Below, piece after piece: positions 1-8,245 of a stretch of DNA of 64,000 nt. Under the pieces are notes generated by a model that was not told the origin of the DNA, searched no databases, and was given only the letters and a program-made list of their open reading frames with translations. Source of the stretch: DUUI01 sp964345765. GTDB lineage: Bacteria; Bacillota_I; Bacilli_A; Erysipelotrichales; Erysipelotrichaceae. The position numbers were made by a program, and so were the translations under genes. The stretch is taken from contig CAYFSJ010000001.1 of NCBI GenBank assembly GCA_964345765.1, positions 19,061 to 83,060 on the forward strand, written 5' to 3'. Position 1 is the first letter of the stretch; every line of letters begins with the position of its first letter.

Positions 1-77
1 GTGCCTCAATTGAGGTCGCGCCACAAAAAAACAACCCATCCCCTAAAGTCGAACAGGTTGCTTTTGATTTAGATTAA
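1..77 (+). CDS. C-terminal end of an unidentified protein (partial)
   Basis: Frame 3 is open from the window edge to a TAA at 75-77 and would encode about 24 residues ending in VEQVAFDLD. The mixed, acidic composition looks like a real C-terminus, and the next gene converges on it with overlapping stops, an arrangement seen elsewhere in this window. Frame 1 is also open to a TAG nearby, so the frame is not proven. The product cannot be named from so little sequence. Confidence 0.35.
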   Translation, partial: ASIEVAPQKNNPSPKVEQVAFDLD

Positions 78-722
78 GGCTTTAGCTCTTTCTAAATTAA
101 CACATTGATAATTAGAGAATTTCTGAGCTTTTTCAACCCTTAGCTTATGTATCTCAACATAGGCGCTAATCATATTAGCTAAATAGGCGCCCATCACTCC
201 ATTAACACTGGCTTCTATAGCAAGTGTGTAGTGAGGGTCTACCTTAAGTTTCTTGGCCATCTTTGAATAAATGTCCTTCTCTGGTTTACCTTCTAATACT
301 TCATTACCAGCAACTAATAAGTAGTTGGATAAATCAAGAGGGTATTGAGTAATTAATTCTTGAGCTTGATGTTTAGAGTAGCTTGAGACTAAACCAATTT
401 TTACATCAATACTCAATAGCCACTTAACAAATTCAATGCTTTCAGGATGGGGTTTAAGATTTTGGTTCTCTAAATCAAATTCGAATTGTTTCTTATAAGC
501 TTCTTCCATTTCTAATCGAATTGGGCGATATTGGTTATAATGAATATAGGCTCTTTCAATTTGTTGATAGCCTCCATCGAGTAACAATTCAAAGAAAAAT
601 GGATGAACTTCTAAACCATGTTTTTCCATAATCTTGGCATAAATTTGTTGTTTATAAGTATTTAAGTCATACAGCACACCATCTATACTGAGTGTGACTG
701 CTTCAAAGTTTATTTTTTCCAT
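69..722 (-). CDS. HAD-superfamily hydrolase-like protein with degenerate catalytic motifs
   Basis: 217 residues, the size of a small beta-phosphoglucomutase-type HAD phosphatase. The chosen start gives MEKINFEAVT; a longer frame reaches 824, but the extra residues do not resemble the family. The fold motifs are recognisable: motif I reads LSIDGVLYD, motif II LVSSYS, motif III GKPEKDIY and motif IV IEASVNGV. In active enzymes motif I is DxDG(V/T) and motif IV is usually EDSxxG. Here the nucleophile Asp is Ser12 and the motif IV Asp is Ala. Phosphatase activity by the usual mechanism is therefore unlikely (inference). It is divergent from yqeH and converges on the partial gene at the window start. 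Substrate or role unknown. Confidence 0.8.
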   Translation of the reverse strand: MEKINFEAVTLSIDGVLYDLNTYKQQIYAKIMEKHGLEVHPFFFELLLDGGYQQIERAYIHYNQYRPIRLEMEEAYKKQFEFDLENQNLKPHPESIEFVKWLLSIDVKIGLVSSYSKHQAQELITQYPLDLSNYLLVAGNEVLEGKPEKDIYSKMAKKLKVDPHYTLAIEASVNGVMGAYLANMISAYVEIHKLRVEKAQKFSNYQCVNLERAKALI

Positions 723-785
723 GTTTATTATTGTATGGGAAAGTTTAAGTTCATTCAAGGATGATGCAAGAAAGGATGATTGATT

Positions 786-1838
786 ATGGATAAAAAATGT
801 CATGGATGTGGCTATCCACTTCAAACAAATAACAAAACGCTAGGGGGGTATACCCAAAAGATGGACAATGATTATTGTGAGTCCTGTTTTCGTCTAAGAC
901 ATTATGGTGATTTAAGTAAAGTTAATGTATTTAAAGTGGATCCTTATGAAACCTTACAAAAAATATCACAGTTAGATGCGCTCTATGTATGGGTCATTGA
1001 TTTGTTTCATCTTGAAGAATCACAAATTAATTCGTTGCATCGTTGGTTAAGAGATGAGCCAGTTGTCTTAATGGTAACCAAACGAGAGCTACTGCCTCAA
1101 ACAATGTCAGTCACAAAGATTAAAGAAGCATTAATGCCATTTATTAAAGACAGCTATTTAAATATTGTTGATGTTTTAGTGACTGGAAAATTTGGGAAAA
1201 TAAACAAGGAATTTAATATTGAACGTCTCAATCAACTTAAACAAGAGACCAACAAAGATAAGGTTGTTTTCTTTGGTAACACTAATGTTGGTAAGTCCAG
1301 TGTTATTAATGAACTATCCAATCAGAAACAACTGAGTGTTTCGGCTTTACCTGGAACAACCCTAGATTTAGTCTTAGTCGATAGTGAGATTGAAAATCTG
1401 TATGATAGCGCAGGGATTTCGATTCAAGAGGGATTATTGGAGAAGTTATCGCCTAAGAAAGTTAAATCACTGTCTCAAAAGAAAATTAAACCGATTACTT
1501 TACAATTAAAGGGAAATCAAAGTTTAATTATTGATGGATTTGGTTATTTTAATTTCTCTTATGCCGATAAATATTCCATCACATGTTATTTACCTGATTC
1601 GCTTAAGCTTCATCGAACCAAGACATCTCAAGTTATTGAACAATTTGATCGAATGAGTGAAAAATTTGATGAATTACAAACTGATTCTATGATAACAAAG
1701 AAAGTTCATCTGAATCATCCAACAACCGATATATTAATTTATCACCTTGGTTTTATTACGGTGCATAATTCACAGGTTAAGATTGAGTCTCATTTTAAAG
1801 AAAGTGTTATGATTAATACTAGAAAGGCACTATTATAA
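786..1838 (+). CDS. yqeH: YqeH-family circularly permuted ribosome-assembly GTPase
   Basis: 350 residues. In Bacillus YqeH acts in 30S subunit assembly. An N-terminal zinc finger has Cys5-x2-Cys8 and Cys31-x2-Cys34. The GTPase motifs come in the permuted order G4-G5-G1-G2-G3: a G4-like TKRE (98-101), then GNTNVGKSS (164-172), LPGTT and DSAG (207-210). G4 is normally NKxD, so this copy is divergent there. ATG 786 is chosen over TTG 780 because AAAGGA at 771-776 is well spaced from it. It is the first gene of the yqeH-yhbY-nadD/yqeK-rsfS-methyltransferase block; its TAA overlaps the next ATG by one base. Confidence 0.93.
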   Translation: MDKKCHGCGYPLQTNNKTLGGYTQKMDNDYCESCFRLRHYGDLSKVNVFKVDPYETLQKISQLDALYVWVIDLFHLEESQINSLHRWLRDEPVVLMVTKRELLPQTMSVTKIKEALMPFIKDSYLNIVDVLVTGKFGKINKEFNIERLNQLKQETNKDKVVFFGNTNVGKSSVINELSNQKQLSVSALPGTTLDLVLVDSEIENLYDSAGISIQEGLLEKLSPKKVKSLSQKKIKPITLQLKGNQSLIIDGFGYFNFSYADKYSITCYLPDSLKLHRTKTSQVIEQFDRMSEKFDELQTDSMITKKVHLNHPTTDILIYHLGFITVHNSQVKIESHFKESVMINTRKALL

Positions 1839-2125
1839 TGTTAACTAGCAAACAAAAGAAATACCTTAAAAAAGAAGCGCATGATTTGAAACCAATTCTT
1901 CAAATTGGGAAGGATGGTTTAAGTAATAATTCTTTTATTACGCTTAATCAAGCACTTAAAGCTCATGAACTTGTTAAGGTCAGTTTACTTCAAAATACAT
2001 CGGTCACAGCTGAGGAGGCGATGTTAGATATTTTGAGTCGCTGTCACTGTGAGTTCGTCTTTAAAATAGGCAGAACCCTTATTTTTTATAAACCATCCAA
2101 GGCGAGAATATATGATTTACCATAA
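1838..2125 (+). CDS. yhbY: YhbY-type CRM-domain RNA-binding protein
   Basis: 95 residues covering a single CRM domain, the full length of the bacterial YhbY/YqeI family. The family signature is present: LTSKQKKYLKKEAHDLKP at the start, the GxxG-like loop in QIGKDGLSNN and the closing LIFYKPSK strand. CRM proteins bind pre-50S ribosomal particles in E. coli. The gene sits between yqeH and nadD as in Bacillus; its start overlaps the yqeH stop (TAATG) and its 3' end overlaps nadD by 14 bases, so translation is probably coupled. Confidence 0.92.
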   Translation: MLTSKQKKYLKKEAHDLKPILQIGKDGLSNNSFITLNQALKAHELVKVSLLQNTSVTAEEAMLDILSRCHCEFVFKIGRTLIFYKPSKARIYDLP

Positions 2126-3158
2126 AAAAATTGTGTTATTGGGAGGCTCATTTAATCCGATTCATGCTGGGCATAAATATATATTAAAACAGGCCATCCA
2201 ACAAGTTGGTGCGGATGAAGGCTGGTTTATCTTGGCCAATCAAGCTCCGCTTAAAAATGATGAAAGCCTAGATTTTGATGTACGTGCACAATTTATTGAA
2301 TGGATGATTGAGAAAGAGGACTCGTTAAAATCTTGTTTAATTGAAAAAGATTTACCAGTCCCAAACTACACAATCACTACGATTAAAGCTTTAAAGAATC
2401 GCTATCCTAATTATCAGTTTTATTATTTAATTGGGACAGATCAAGGGCAACAGTTTACTAAATGGTTTGAGTACCAACAAATCCTCAGTGAAGTAACACT
2501 GTTGATTTATCCTCGAGGTGGCTATGATCAAGTGATTGATTTAGAACATATAAAGATTGATGCCAAAGAAATTGATGTTAGTTCAACCCTAATTCGACAA
2601 AACAAAAGCTTTAAGACTTGTCCTAAGATTTTAGAACAGATTGCGCTTAATGGCTATTATGCCTATGATCGATTAATGACCCATCTTAAAGACTCATTGG
2701 TTCAACACTGTCAACGAGTCGCAACCCTATCCAGGGAGTTGGCAGAAACACATAATTTAGATGGTAAAATGGCTTATGGCTTAGGGATTGCTCATGATTT
2801 ATATAAACAAATGGATTATGAGGAAATGGGACAAGTTCTTAATGAAGAGGAATTAAAGATTGCCCAACCTGTATGGCACGGGTTTGTCTCGGCTAAGTTA
2901 CATCAACAATTGATGCATGTCCAAAGTCAAGAATTCTTTGATGCACTTTATCATCATACTTTGGGTGATGATGAGAAAGTGTACTCTCAAATTTTATATA
3001 TTGCGGATAAATGTGAGCCACATCGAAAGGGTGAACATAACCAACAAATAATTGAGTTAGCGAAACAAGATTTAGATAAAGGGTTTGAGTTGTGCCGTAA
3101 AATAGCTCGAGAATATTTTGAAAGGAAGCAGAATGAACGAAATTCAAAAACTAGTTAA
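2112..3158 (+). CDS. nadD: Fused nicotinate-mononucleotide adenylyltransferase (NadD) and YqeK HD-domain hydrolase
   Basis: 348 residues in two domains. Residues 1-185 are NadD, which converts nicotinate mononucleotide to deamido-NAD: nucleotide-binding GGSFNPIHAGH (11-21) and the closing VSSTLIRQ (157-163). Residues 190-348 are a YqeK-type HD domain with His199, His228-Asp229 (AHDL), His256, His281-His282 and Asp299. YqeK enzymes hydrolyse diadenosine tetraphosphate to ADP. In Bacillus nadD and yqeK are separate neighbouring genes; here one frame runs through both with no stop. RBS AAGGCGAG precedes ATG 2112. The 3' end overlaps rsfS by 26 bases. Confidence 0.93.
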   Translation: MIYHKKIVLLGGSFNPIHAGHKYILKQAIQQVGADEGWFILANQAPLKNDESLDFDVRAQFIEWMIEKEDSLKSCLIEKDLPVPNYTITTIKALKNRYPNYQFYYLIGTDQGQQFTKWFEYQQILSEVTLLIYPRGGYDQVIDLEHIKIDAKEIDVSSTLIRQNKSFKTCPKILEQIALNGYYAYDRLMTHLKDSLVQHCQRVATLSRELAETHNLDGKMAYGLGIAHDLYKQMDYEEMGQVLNEEELKIAQPVWHGFVSAKLHQQLMHVQSQEFFDALYHHTLGDDEKVYSQILYIADKCEPHRKGEHNQQIIELAKQDLDKGFELCRKIAREYFERKQNERNSKTS

Positions 3159-3477
3159 TTTTATTGATGAAAAACAAGGCCAGGATATCAAGGTATTGGA
3201 TATGAGACAGGTCACTCCGTATATGGATTATATGATTGTTACTCATTTTAGTAATGCGCGTCTTTTAGGGGCGACAGCAGAATATTTACTTGAGTATTTA
3301 GATCAAAATGGGATTAATTATCGTCCTTTAGATCGCTCCGACAAATCTGGTTGGATGCTGGTAGATGCAGGTCATATTATTATTCATTTATTTTTAGAGG
3401 AAGAACGCCAACTATATCAGTTAGAAAAACTATGGAAAGACACCTTAGTGAGTCATGAATCTCTCGCTCGTTTATGA
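3133..3477 (+). CDS. rsfS: Ribosomal silencing factor RsfS
   Basis: 114 residues, usual length. RsfS binds L14 (uL14) on the 50S subunit and blocks subunit joining when nutrients are scarce. Family features are seen: KVLDMRQVTPYMDYMIVTH near the N-terminus, a GWMLVDAGHIIIHLF strand pair, and a C-terminal YQLEKLWKD. ATG 3133 is chosen because AAAGGAAG lies at 3121-3128; the frame could extend upstream to a TTG without RBS. It follows nadD/yqeK and precedes the YqeM-like methyltransferase, the Bacillus order. Stop codon is TGA. Confidence 0.93.
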   Translation: MNEIQKLVNFIDEKQGQDIKVLDMRQVTPYMDYMIVTHFSNARLLGATAEYLLEYLDQNGINYRPLDRSDKSGWMLVDAGHIIIHLFLEEERQLYQLEKLWKDTLVSHESLARL

Positions 3478-4120
3478 TGAAATTTTAGCGGATCCACAGT
3501 TCTCTAAAACATTTTATCAAACGCTTAAACCTTTTTTAAAAGAACCACTTTTGGAATGTGCTTGTGGATCTGGTGACTTATTGATTGAGATTCAAAAAGA
3601 CTTTCAAGCTATGGGTCTGGATTTAGATTCACAGATGTTAGAGTTGGCTCAAAAGAAGGGCGCAACTGATTTAATACAGGGTGACATGTTGGATCTAAGT
3701 CAATTTAAAGAGCTTAATACAGTCATTTGTGTTGGGGACTCACTTAATTACTTAATTGACAAAGAGCGTGTTGAGAAGTTTTTTAAAGAGGTTTATTCGA
3801 GTTTAAATGTGGGTGGACACTTTATTTTTGACATGCATACGATTAATCGACTTCAAGAATTTAAAGAACCTTTTATTGAAGAAGCCAATATGGGTGAGTA
3901 TCAATATCAATGGTCTATCATAAGTGAACAAGATTACATCAGTCATCAATTTATTTTTTATATTAACGATGATACAATAAAACAAAATATACTTCAGCGA
4001 GTTTATCAAGTCGAGCTGATTGTTGAGTTATTACATCTAGCGGGTTTTAAACAAATTGAAACATCAATTGATCAAGATCAAGAGAAAGTCTTGGTGATGA
4101 CGAAAAAGGAGGCACTATGA
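3455..4120 (+). CDS. YqeM-like class I SAM-dependent methyltransferase
   Basis: 221 residues with a Rossmann methyltransferase core: motif I LLECACGSGDLL (SAM-binding glycines), an acidic MGLDLD after strand 2, QGDML for the adenine region, then FIFDMHT. Position after rsfS matches YqeM of Bacillus, whose substrate is not firmly known, so no substrate is assigned. The start ATG 3455 overlaps rsfS by 23 bases and lacks a strong RBS, suggesting coupled translation. The end overlaps the mtnN start by four bases. Confidence 0.85.
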   Translation: MNLSLVYDEILADPQFSKTFYQTLKPFLKEPLLECACGSGDLLIEIQKDFQAMGLDLDSQMLELAQKKGATDLIQGDMLDLSQFKELNTVICVGDSLNYLIDKERVEKFFKEVYSSLNVGGHFIFDMHTINRLQEFKEPFIEEANMGEYQYQWSIISEQDYISHQFIFYINDDTIKQNILQRVYQVELIVELLHLAGFKQIETSIDQDQEKVLVMTKKEAL

Positions 4121-4803
4121 TAGCGATTATTGGAGCAATGGACAAAGAAGTTGAAGCATTATTAGATTTACTGGATGAGGTAGAATTTATTAATGATGAG
4201 AAACCTTTTCACTATTTAGCCAAACACCAAGGATTGGATATTGTAGTTATTAAGAGTGGTATCGGTAAGGTTGAGGCGGCTTACACGACCACATCTTTGT
4301 TAGCTCGATATGATATTGAATTAGTGATTAATATTGGTTCTGCGGGTGGTTTACAACCTGGCCAACAAGTCGGCGATATTGTGATTGGGAATAGTTTCAG
4401 ATATCATGATTTGATTTTTTATTACAATGATCCACTTGAAGGATTAGATAATTTTGATTATAGCGCAGATCCTGATAATGTGACCAAGATGAAGGCAGCT
4501 TTGGATGAGCTAAAAATTAGAAATTGGATTGGTCAAATTGTGTCAGGTGATCAGTTTGTTTCTGAGAAAGAACAATTAGATTCTATTGTTGAGCGTTTTC
4601 CATTTGCGATATGTGTAGAGATGGAGGCATGTGCCATTGCTCATGTCTGTTCAATGAAGGATGTTAGTTTTATTGTTATTCGCTCATTATCAGATATTGT
4701 TCATTCGACTAAGAGTCATGTTGATTTTGAGAAATATTTACCTTTGGCCTCTCGATCTAGCGCGAATGCGTGCATGTTATTTTTACATAAATGGCTAAGA
4801 TAG
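4117..4803 (+). CDS. mtnN: 5'-methylthioadenosine/S-adenosylhomocysteine nucleosidase
   Basis: 228 residues, standard length for MtnN (Pfs). It cleaves adenine from methylthioadenosine and S-adenosylhomocysteine, removing by-products of SAM use. Visible motifs: N-terminal IIGAMDKEVEAL with the catalytic-region Glu, the phosphate/ribose loop NIGSAGGL, the substrate-contact VEMEACAIAHVC and the catalytic Asp in RSLSDIVH. RBS AAAGGAGG lies just upstream of ATG 4117. Its placement beside a methyltransferase fits by-product recycling. Confidence 0.95.
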   Translation: MIAIIGAMDKEVEALLDLLDEVEFINDEKPFHYLAKHQGLDIVVIKSGIGKVEAAYTTTSLLARYDIELVINIGSAGGLQPGQQVGDIVIGNSFRYHDLIFYYNDPLEGLDNFDYSADPDNVTKMKAALDELKIRNWIGQIVSGDQFVSEKEQLDSIVERFPFAICVEMEACAIAHVCSMKDVSFIVIRSLSDIVHSTKSHVDFEKYLPLASRSSANACMLFLHKWLR

Positions 4804-5210
4804 ATATTAAAAATACGTTAAAAAATATTGGCTTTATCTTATTGATCGTTTTAATTATTGGATATAATGTCTATTATTTTTTAATTGCTCCAAATCGAGC
4901 GCATCAACATTATTTAGATCAACTTGTTTCTAATTACCATCAAGAAGCTGTTTTTGTGAATGAATTTAATTACAAAGATCGCTATGTTATTGTTGAGCTT
5001 GATAATGAGTTGATTGTTTTAGATTCTAGTGGGAGTGAAGTTGATTCGATGCCTAAAGAATCGATTCCTGTTTCTTTGTTGGCACAATCAGATAATGTTA
5101 AGTATGGATATGCTTTAGATGAAATTATCTATGTCATTAAAGATGAAACCAGTGAGAAATGGTTTGATACAGAATCCCTGGAATTAATTTTTGAAAGAGA
5201 GAGTGAGTAG
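4791..5210 (+). CDS. YpmB-like single-pass membrane protein
   Basis: 139 residues: a basic N-terminus, one transmembrane helix at about residues 12-32 (IGFILLIVLIIGYNVYYFLI), then a soluble region probably outside the membrane. It lies directly upstream of dnaD and nth, where Bacillus has ypmB (with aspB between). The extracytoplasmic part is weakly similar in feel to the DUF5590/PepSY-like YpmB domain (inference from position and architecture, not a search). The start overlaps mtnN by 13 bases. Function unknown. Confidence 0.7.
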   Translation: MAKIDIKNTLKNIGFILLIVLIIGYNVYYFLIAPNRAHQHYLDQLVSNYHQEAVFVNEFNYKDRYVIVELDNELIVLDSSGSEVDSMPKESIPVSLLAQSDNVKYGYALDEIIYVIKDETSEKWFDTESLELIFERESE

Positions 5211-5211
5211 T

Positions 5212-5709
5212 ATGTGGTTTAAAGAATTGCACTTTAATCGTCGTGATTGGTTATTGACGAATTTTAATCGTCTAGATATCAATGCTGATCAATTATTAAT
5301 TCTGATGGTGATTGATGCTCAAAACCAACTGAATGAAGATATAACCCATGAATCGTTACAACAACATCTTAATCGCAGTTTTAAGCAGGTTGATAAGGAT
5401 CTTCAAGTATTAATAGAGAAGCAATATTTAAAGATTCGGTCTTATAAGCGTAAAATTGTGTTTAATATTGATGGGGTGTTTAATAAAGAATTTGAGGATC
5501 AAACCGATAAGAAAGAATTATTACATTTATTTGAAGATAGTTTTGGGCGTTTATTATCTCAACAAGAGTTATTAGTTCTAACTCAGCTTCAAAACAAAGT
5601 GGAGCCTGATAAGATTATCTATGCCCTTAGACAGGCGATGATTCAGTCTAAATTATCGATGAGTTATGTAGAAAAGGTGGCATTAAATGAGTCTTCAAAG
5701 AATGACTAG
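5212..5709 (+). CDS. dnaD: DnaD-like primosomal protein
   Basis: 165 residues. DnaD works with DnaB/DnaI-type proteins to load the helicase at oriC and at restarting forks. The N-terminal half (about 1-90) is the winged-helix oligomerisation domain (RRDWLLTNFNRLDI...); residues about 105-160 match the C-terminal DnaD module (FEDSFGRLLSQQELLVL). Bacillus DnaD has about 230 residues, so the linker and DNA-binding tail are short here. ATG 5212 has GAGTGAG upstream; an in-frame TTG at 5191 is less likely. The 3' end overlaps nth, as in the Bacillus dnaD-nth pair. Confidence 0.85.
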   Translation: MWFKELHFNRRDWLLTNFNRLDINADQLLILMVIDAQNQLNEDITHESLQQHLNRSFKQVDKDLQVLIEKQYLKIRSYKRKIVFNIDGVFNKEFEDQTDKKELLHLFEDSFGRLLSQQELLVLTQLQNKVEPDKIIYALRQAMIQSKLSMSYVEKVALNESSKND

Positions 5710-6352
5710 TGATGAAATCTTTGATCACTTATTACGCCTATATCCTTATGCTGAGTGTGAATTAGTGCATCGCAATCCTTATGAGTTGAGTATTGCGGTG
5801 ATGCTCAGTGCTCAAACGACGGATATTGCTGTTAATAAGGTGACGCCTAAATTATTTGATCGTTTCCCTGATGTTTATACATTAAGTGGCGTGACGCCTC
5901 AAGAGGTAGAGCCCTATATTAGAACATTGGGTCTTTATCGCAATAAGGCCAAGGCTATGGTCAATTTTGCGAATGAGGTAATTGAGTTCTTTAATGGAGA
6001 AATTCCTAAAACACGAGCTGAGCTAATGTCATTGAGTGGAATAGGTCGTAAAAGTGCGAATGTCATTTTAAGTGTATGTTTTAATGTTCCTGCTATTGCG
6101 GTGGATACTCATGTTGAGCGTGTTTCTAAACGATTACGACTCGCTTTTCAAAATGATAATGTTTTAAAAGTTGAACAGAAACTAATGAGAAAGTTTGATA
6201 AACAGAAGTGGAATAAACTTCATCATTTATTGATTTTCTTTGGTCGTTATCATTGTAAGAGTCAAAATCCAGATTGTCATCGCTGCCCGTTTACTTCATT
6301 TTGTTATTATTATAAGCATAATGACAGATTAGTCACAAATCCGAATAAGTAA
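5687..6352 (+). CDS. nth: Endonuclease III
   Basis: 221 residues. A bifunctional DNA glycosylase/AP lyase of base-excision repair acting on oxidised pyrimidines. The helix-hairpin-helix is LSGIGRKSANV with catalytic Lys122, the catalytic Asp is Asp140 in AVDTHVERV, and the C-terminal [4Fe-4S] ligands are Cys190-x6-Cys197-x2-Cys200-x5-Cys206, the exact family spacing. RBS AAAAGGTGG precedes ATG 5687. It is the last gene of its run; a terminator hairpin follows. Confidence 0.97.
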   Translation: MSLQRMTSDEIFDHLLRLYPYAECELVHRNPYELSIAVMLSAQTTDIAVNKVTPKLFDRFPDVYTLSGVTPQEVEPYIRTLGLYRNKAKAMVNFANEVIEFFNGEIPKTRAELMSLSGIGRKSANVILSVCFNVPAIAVDTHVERVSKRLRLAFQNDNVLKVEQKLMRKFDKQKWNKLHHLLIFFGRYHCKSQNPDCHRCPFTSFCYYYKHNDRLVTNPNK

Positions 6353-6369
6353 TGACTTTAAACTAAAAT

Positions 6370-6408
6370 AAGACTATACTTTATCCATATTAAGATAGTC
6401 TTTTTTTT
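6370..6408 (+). terminator. Rho-independent terminator after nth
   Basis: AAGACTAT (6370-6377) pairs with ATAGTCTT (6395-6402), an inner CTT/AAG can extend the stem, and a run of eight T follows. It separates the nth run from the export cassette, whose RBS GGAGG starts three bases later. Confidence 0.8.
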
Positions 6409-6421
6409 ATGGAGGAAGCTT

Positions 6422-7558
6422 ATGAAAAATGTTTCTAAAGTCTGTTTGTTCTTAGTATTAATGTTAGTTAGTGCTTGTACTGTTAATCCTGGTTCTGCTT
6501 CACAGTTTGATGCTAGACAGATTTCATCTTTGATGAATGCGAGTGTTAATCGCTCGAATTCTTTTAGTGGTTTAGTTGTGGCGCAACAAACTAAGGAAAT
6601 TCAAAAGGATCAAAACAAAGTAGTCAAAGAAGTCTTTGTTAAAGAAGGAGATGAAGTTAAGGAAGATACTGTCTTGTTTAATTATGATACGGATGCGATG
6701 AGTCTTGAGGTTCAAAAAGCTCAGTTAGAAATAGAGCGGATGAACAATGAGAATATCAACTCTCAAAATCAAATTACTAATTTAGTGAATGAGCGTGCTA
6801 AGGCACCTGCTTCTCAACAACTCTCTTATACGATTGAAATTCAAACCTTGGAGGCTTCAATTAATGAAACTAATTACAACATTGGTGCCAAACAAGTCGA
6901 GTTAAATCGTTTAAATGAATCTCTTTCTAATGCCAATGTAGTTGCTGGGTTAGAAGGGATAGTTCAAAGCATTGCTTCTGATGGGACTGATCCTTATGCC
7001 AATCCATCCAATGCTTTTATTACGATTCTTCAAACTGGTAACTTTAGAGTGAAGGGAAATGTAAATGAATTGAATCTTCATCAGATTAATCAAGGGCAAC
7101 AAGTGTTTATTCGTTCTCGTATTGATGAGTCTAAAGTTTATCCCGGTATGATTGAAAGTATTGAGATGAATAGTCCAGTCCAAGGGGATAATCAAGGCTA
7201 TGTGAGTTCTGAGATGGATCAATCGTCTCGTTATCCTTTTTATGTTTCGTTGGAAAATTCGGATGAATTGTTTTTAGGACAACACGTTTATATTGAACTT
7301 GACCAAGGACAAACTCAAGAAAGAGAAGGGGTTTGGATTTTTTCTCAATACATTAATTTTGATGAAGAAGGAAACATTTTTGTTTATAAAGCAGAAAATG
7401 GCGTTGCTAAAAAACAACCAGTCGAATTGGGTGAGATGAGTGATGTAACGGGTGAACTTCAAATCATTTCTGGTTTAGAACTGGATGACTATATTATTCT
7501 TCCTCATGAAGAATTAGAAGAAAACATGAAAGTGAATGTTATTTCGGAGGACAATTAG
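6422..7558 (+). CDS. Lipoprotein periplasmic-adaptor (MFP/HlyD-like) subunit of ABC exporter
   Basis: 378 residues. A signal peptide ends in lipobox VSAC with Cys19, so the protein should be lipid-anchored on the outer face of the membrane. Split biotinyl-lipoyl halves (about 60-90, VKEVFVKEGDEVKEDTVLF; and about 175-220, GLEGIVQSIASDGTDP) flank an alpha-helical hairpin of about 95-170, followed by a beta-barrel region. This is the layout of MacA/YknX-type adaptors of ABC export systems. RBS GGAGG. It directly precedes the ATPase gene. Substrate unknown. Using a lipoprotein adaptor beside a second TM-anchored adaptor in one cassette is unusual. Confidence 0.85.
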   Translation: MKNVSKVCLFLVLMLVSACTVNPGSASQFDARQISSLMNASVNRSNSFSGLVVAQQTKEIQKDQNKVVKEVFVKEGDEVKEDTVLFNYDTDAMSLEVQKAQLEIERMNNENINSQNQITNLVNERAKAPASQQLSYTIEIQTLEASINETNYNIGAKQVELNRLNESLSNANVVAGLEGIVQSIASDGTDPYANPSNAFITILQTGNFRVKGNVNELNLHQINQGQQVFIRSRIDESKVYPGMIESIEMNSPVQGDNQGYVSSEMDQSSRYPFYVSLENSDELFLGQHVYIELDQGQTQEREGVWIFSQYINFDEEGNIFVYKAENGVAKKQPVELGEMSDVTGELQIISGLELDDYIILPHEELEENMKVNVISEDN

Positions 7559-8245
7559 ATGATTGTTGAACTTAGGAATATTGATAAAACGTATCATCAG
7601 GGAAAACTTGATGTTAAAGTTTTAAAGAAAGTTTCACTGAATATTAATGAGGGCGATTTCTTGGCAATTATGGGACCTTCTGGAAGTGGTAAGACAACTT
7701 TAATGAATATTATTGGGTGTTTAGATTCAGCAACTTCTGGTGAGTACTATTTAGAAGGTCAAGATATCTCGAAAATGGATGAAAACAAAATGGCTTCACT
7801 TCGTAGTAAAAAGATTGGTTTTGTTTTCCAACAATTTAATTTATTGCCTAAGATGAGTGCATTAGAGAATGTTGCGCTTCCATTATTGTATCAGGGAGTT
7901 TCTAAAAAGGAGCGTCTTGAGAGAGCGAAACAAGCACTAATTAATGTTGGTCTTGAGGATCGTATTCATTTTAAACCTAATCAACTTTCAGGTGGCCAAT
8001 CTCAGCGTGTTGCGATTGCTAGAGCAATGGTAACTAATCCAAGTATCTTGTTGGCGGATGAGCCTACGGGAGCTTTAGATCAAGCTTCTGGAGTTGCGAT
8101 TATGGAATTATTTAAAGAGATTAATCAAAATCAAAAAACTACGATTGTTTTAATCACTCATGCTAGAGAAGTTGCGAGTGAAGCTCGTAAACTTTACACA
8201 ATTTTGGATGGTGAGATCTCTACTGAGCCGGAGGTGTTAGCATGA
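7559..8245 (+). CDS. MacB/LolD-type ABC transporter ATP-binding protein
   Basis: 228 residues, single nucleotide-binding domain. Walker A GPSGSGKTT (39-47), Q-loop FVFQQFNLLP, signature LSGGQSQRVAIARA, Walker B ILLADEPTGALD and switch His in LITHA are all intact. This subfamily partners with FtsX/MacB permeases, one of which lies at 10030. The gene follows the lipoprotein adaptor without a gap and its end overlaps the second adaptor (ATGA type), so the four genes form one operon. Confidence 0.95.
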   Translation: MIVELRNIDKTYHQGKLDVKVLKKVSLNINEGDFLAIMGPSGSGKTTLMNIIGCLDSATSGEYYLEGQDISKMDENKMASLRSKKIGFVFQQFNLLPKMSALENVALPLLYQGVSKKERLERAKQALINVGLEDRIHFKPNQLSGGQSQRVAIARAMVTNPSILLADEPTGALDQASGVAIMELFKEINQNQKTTIVLITHAREVASEARKLYTILDGEISTEPEVLA

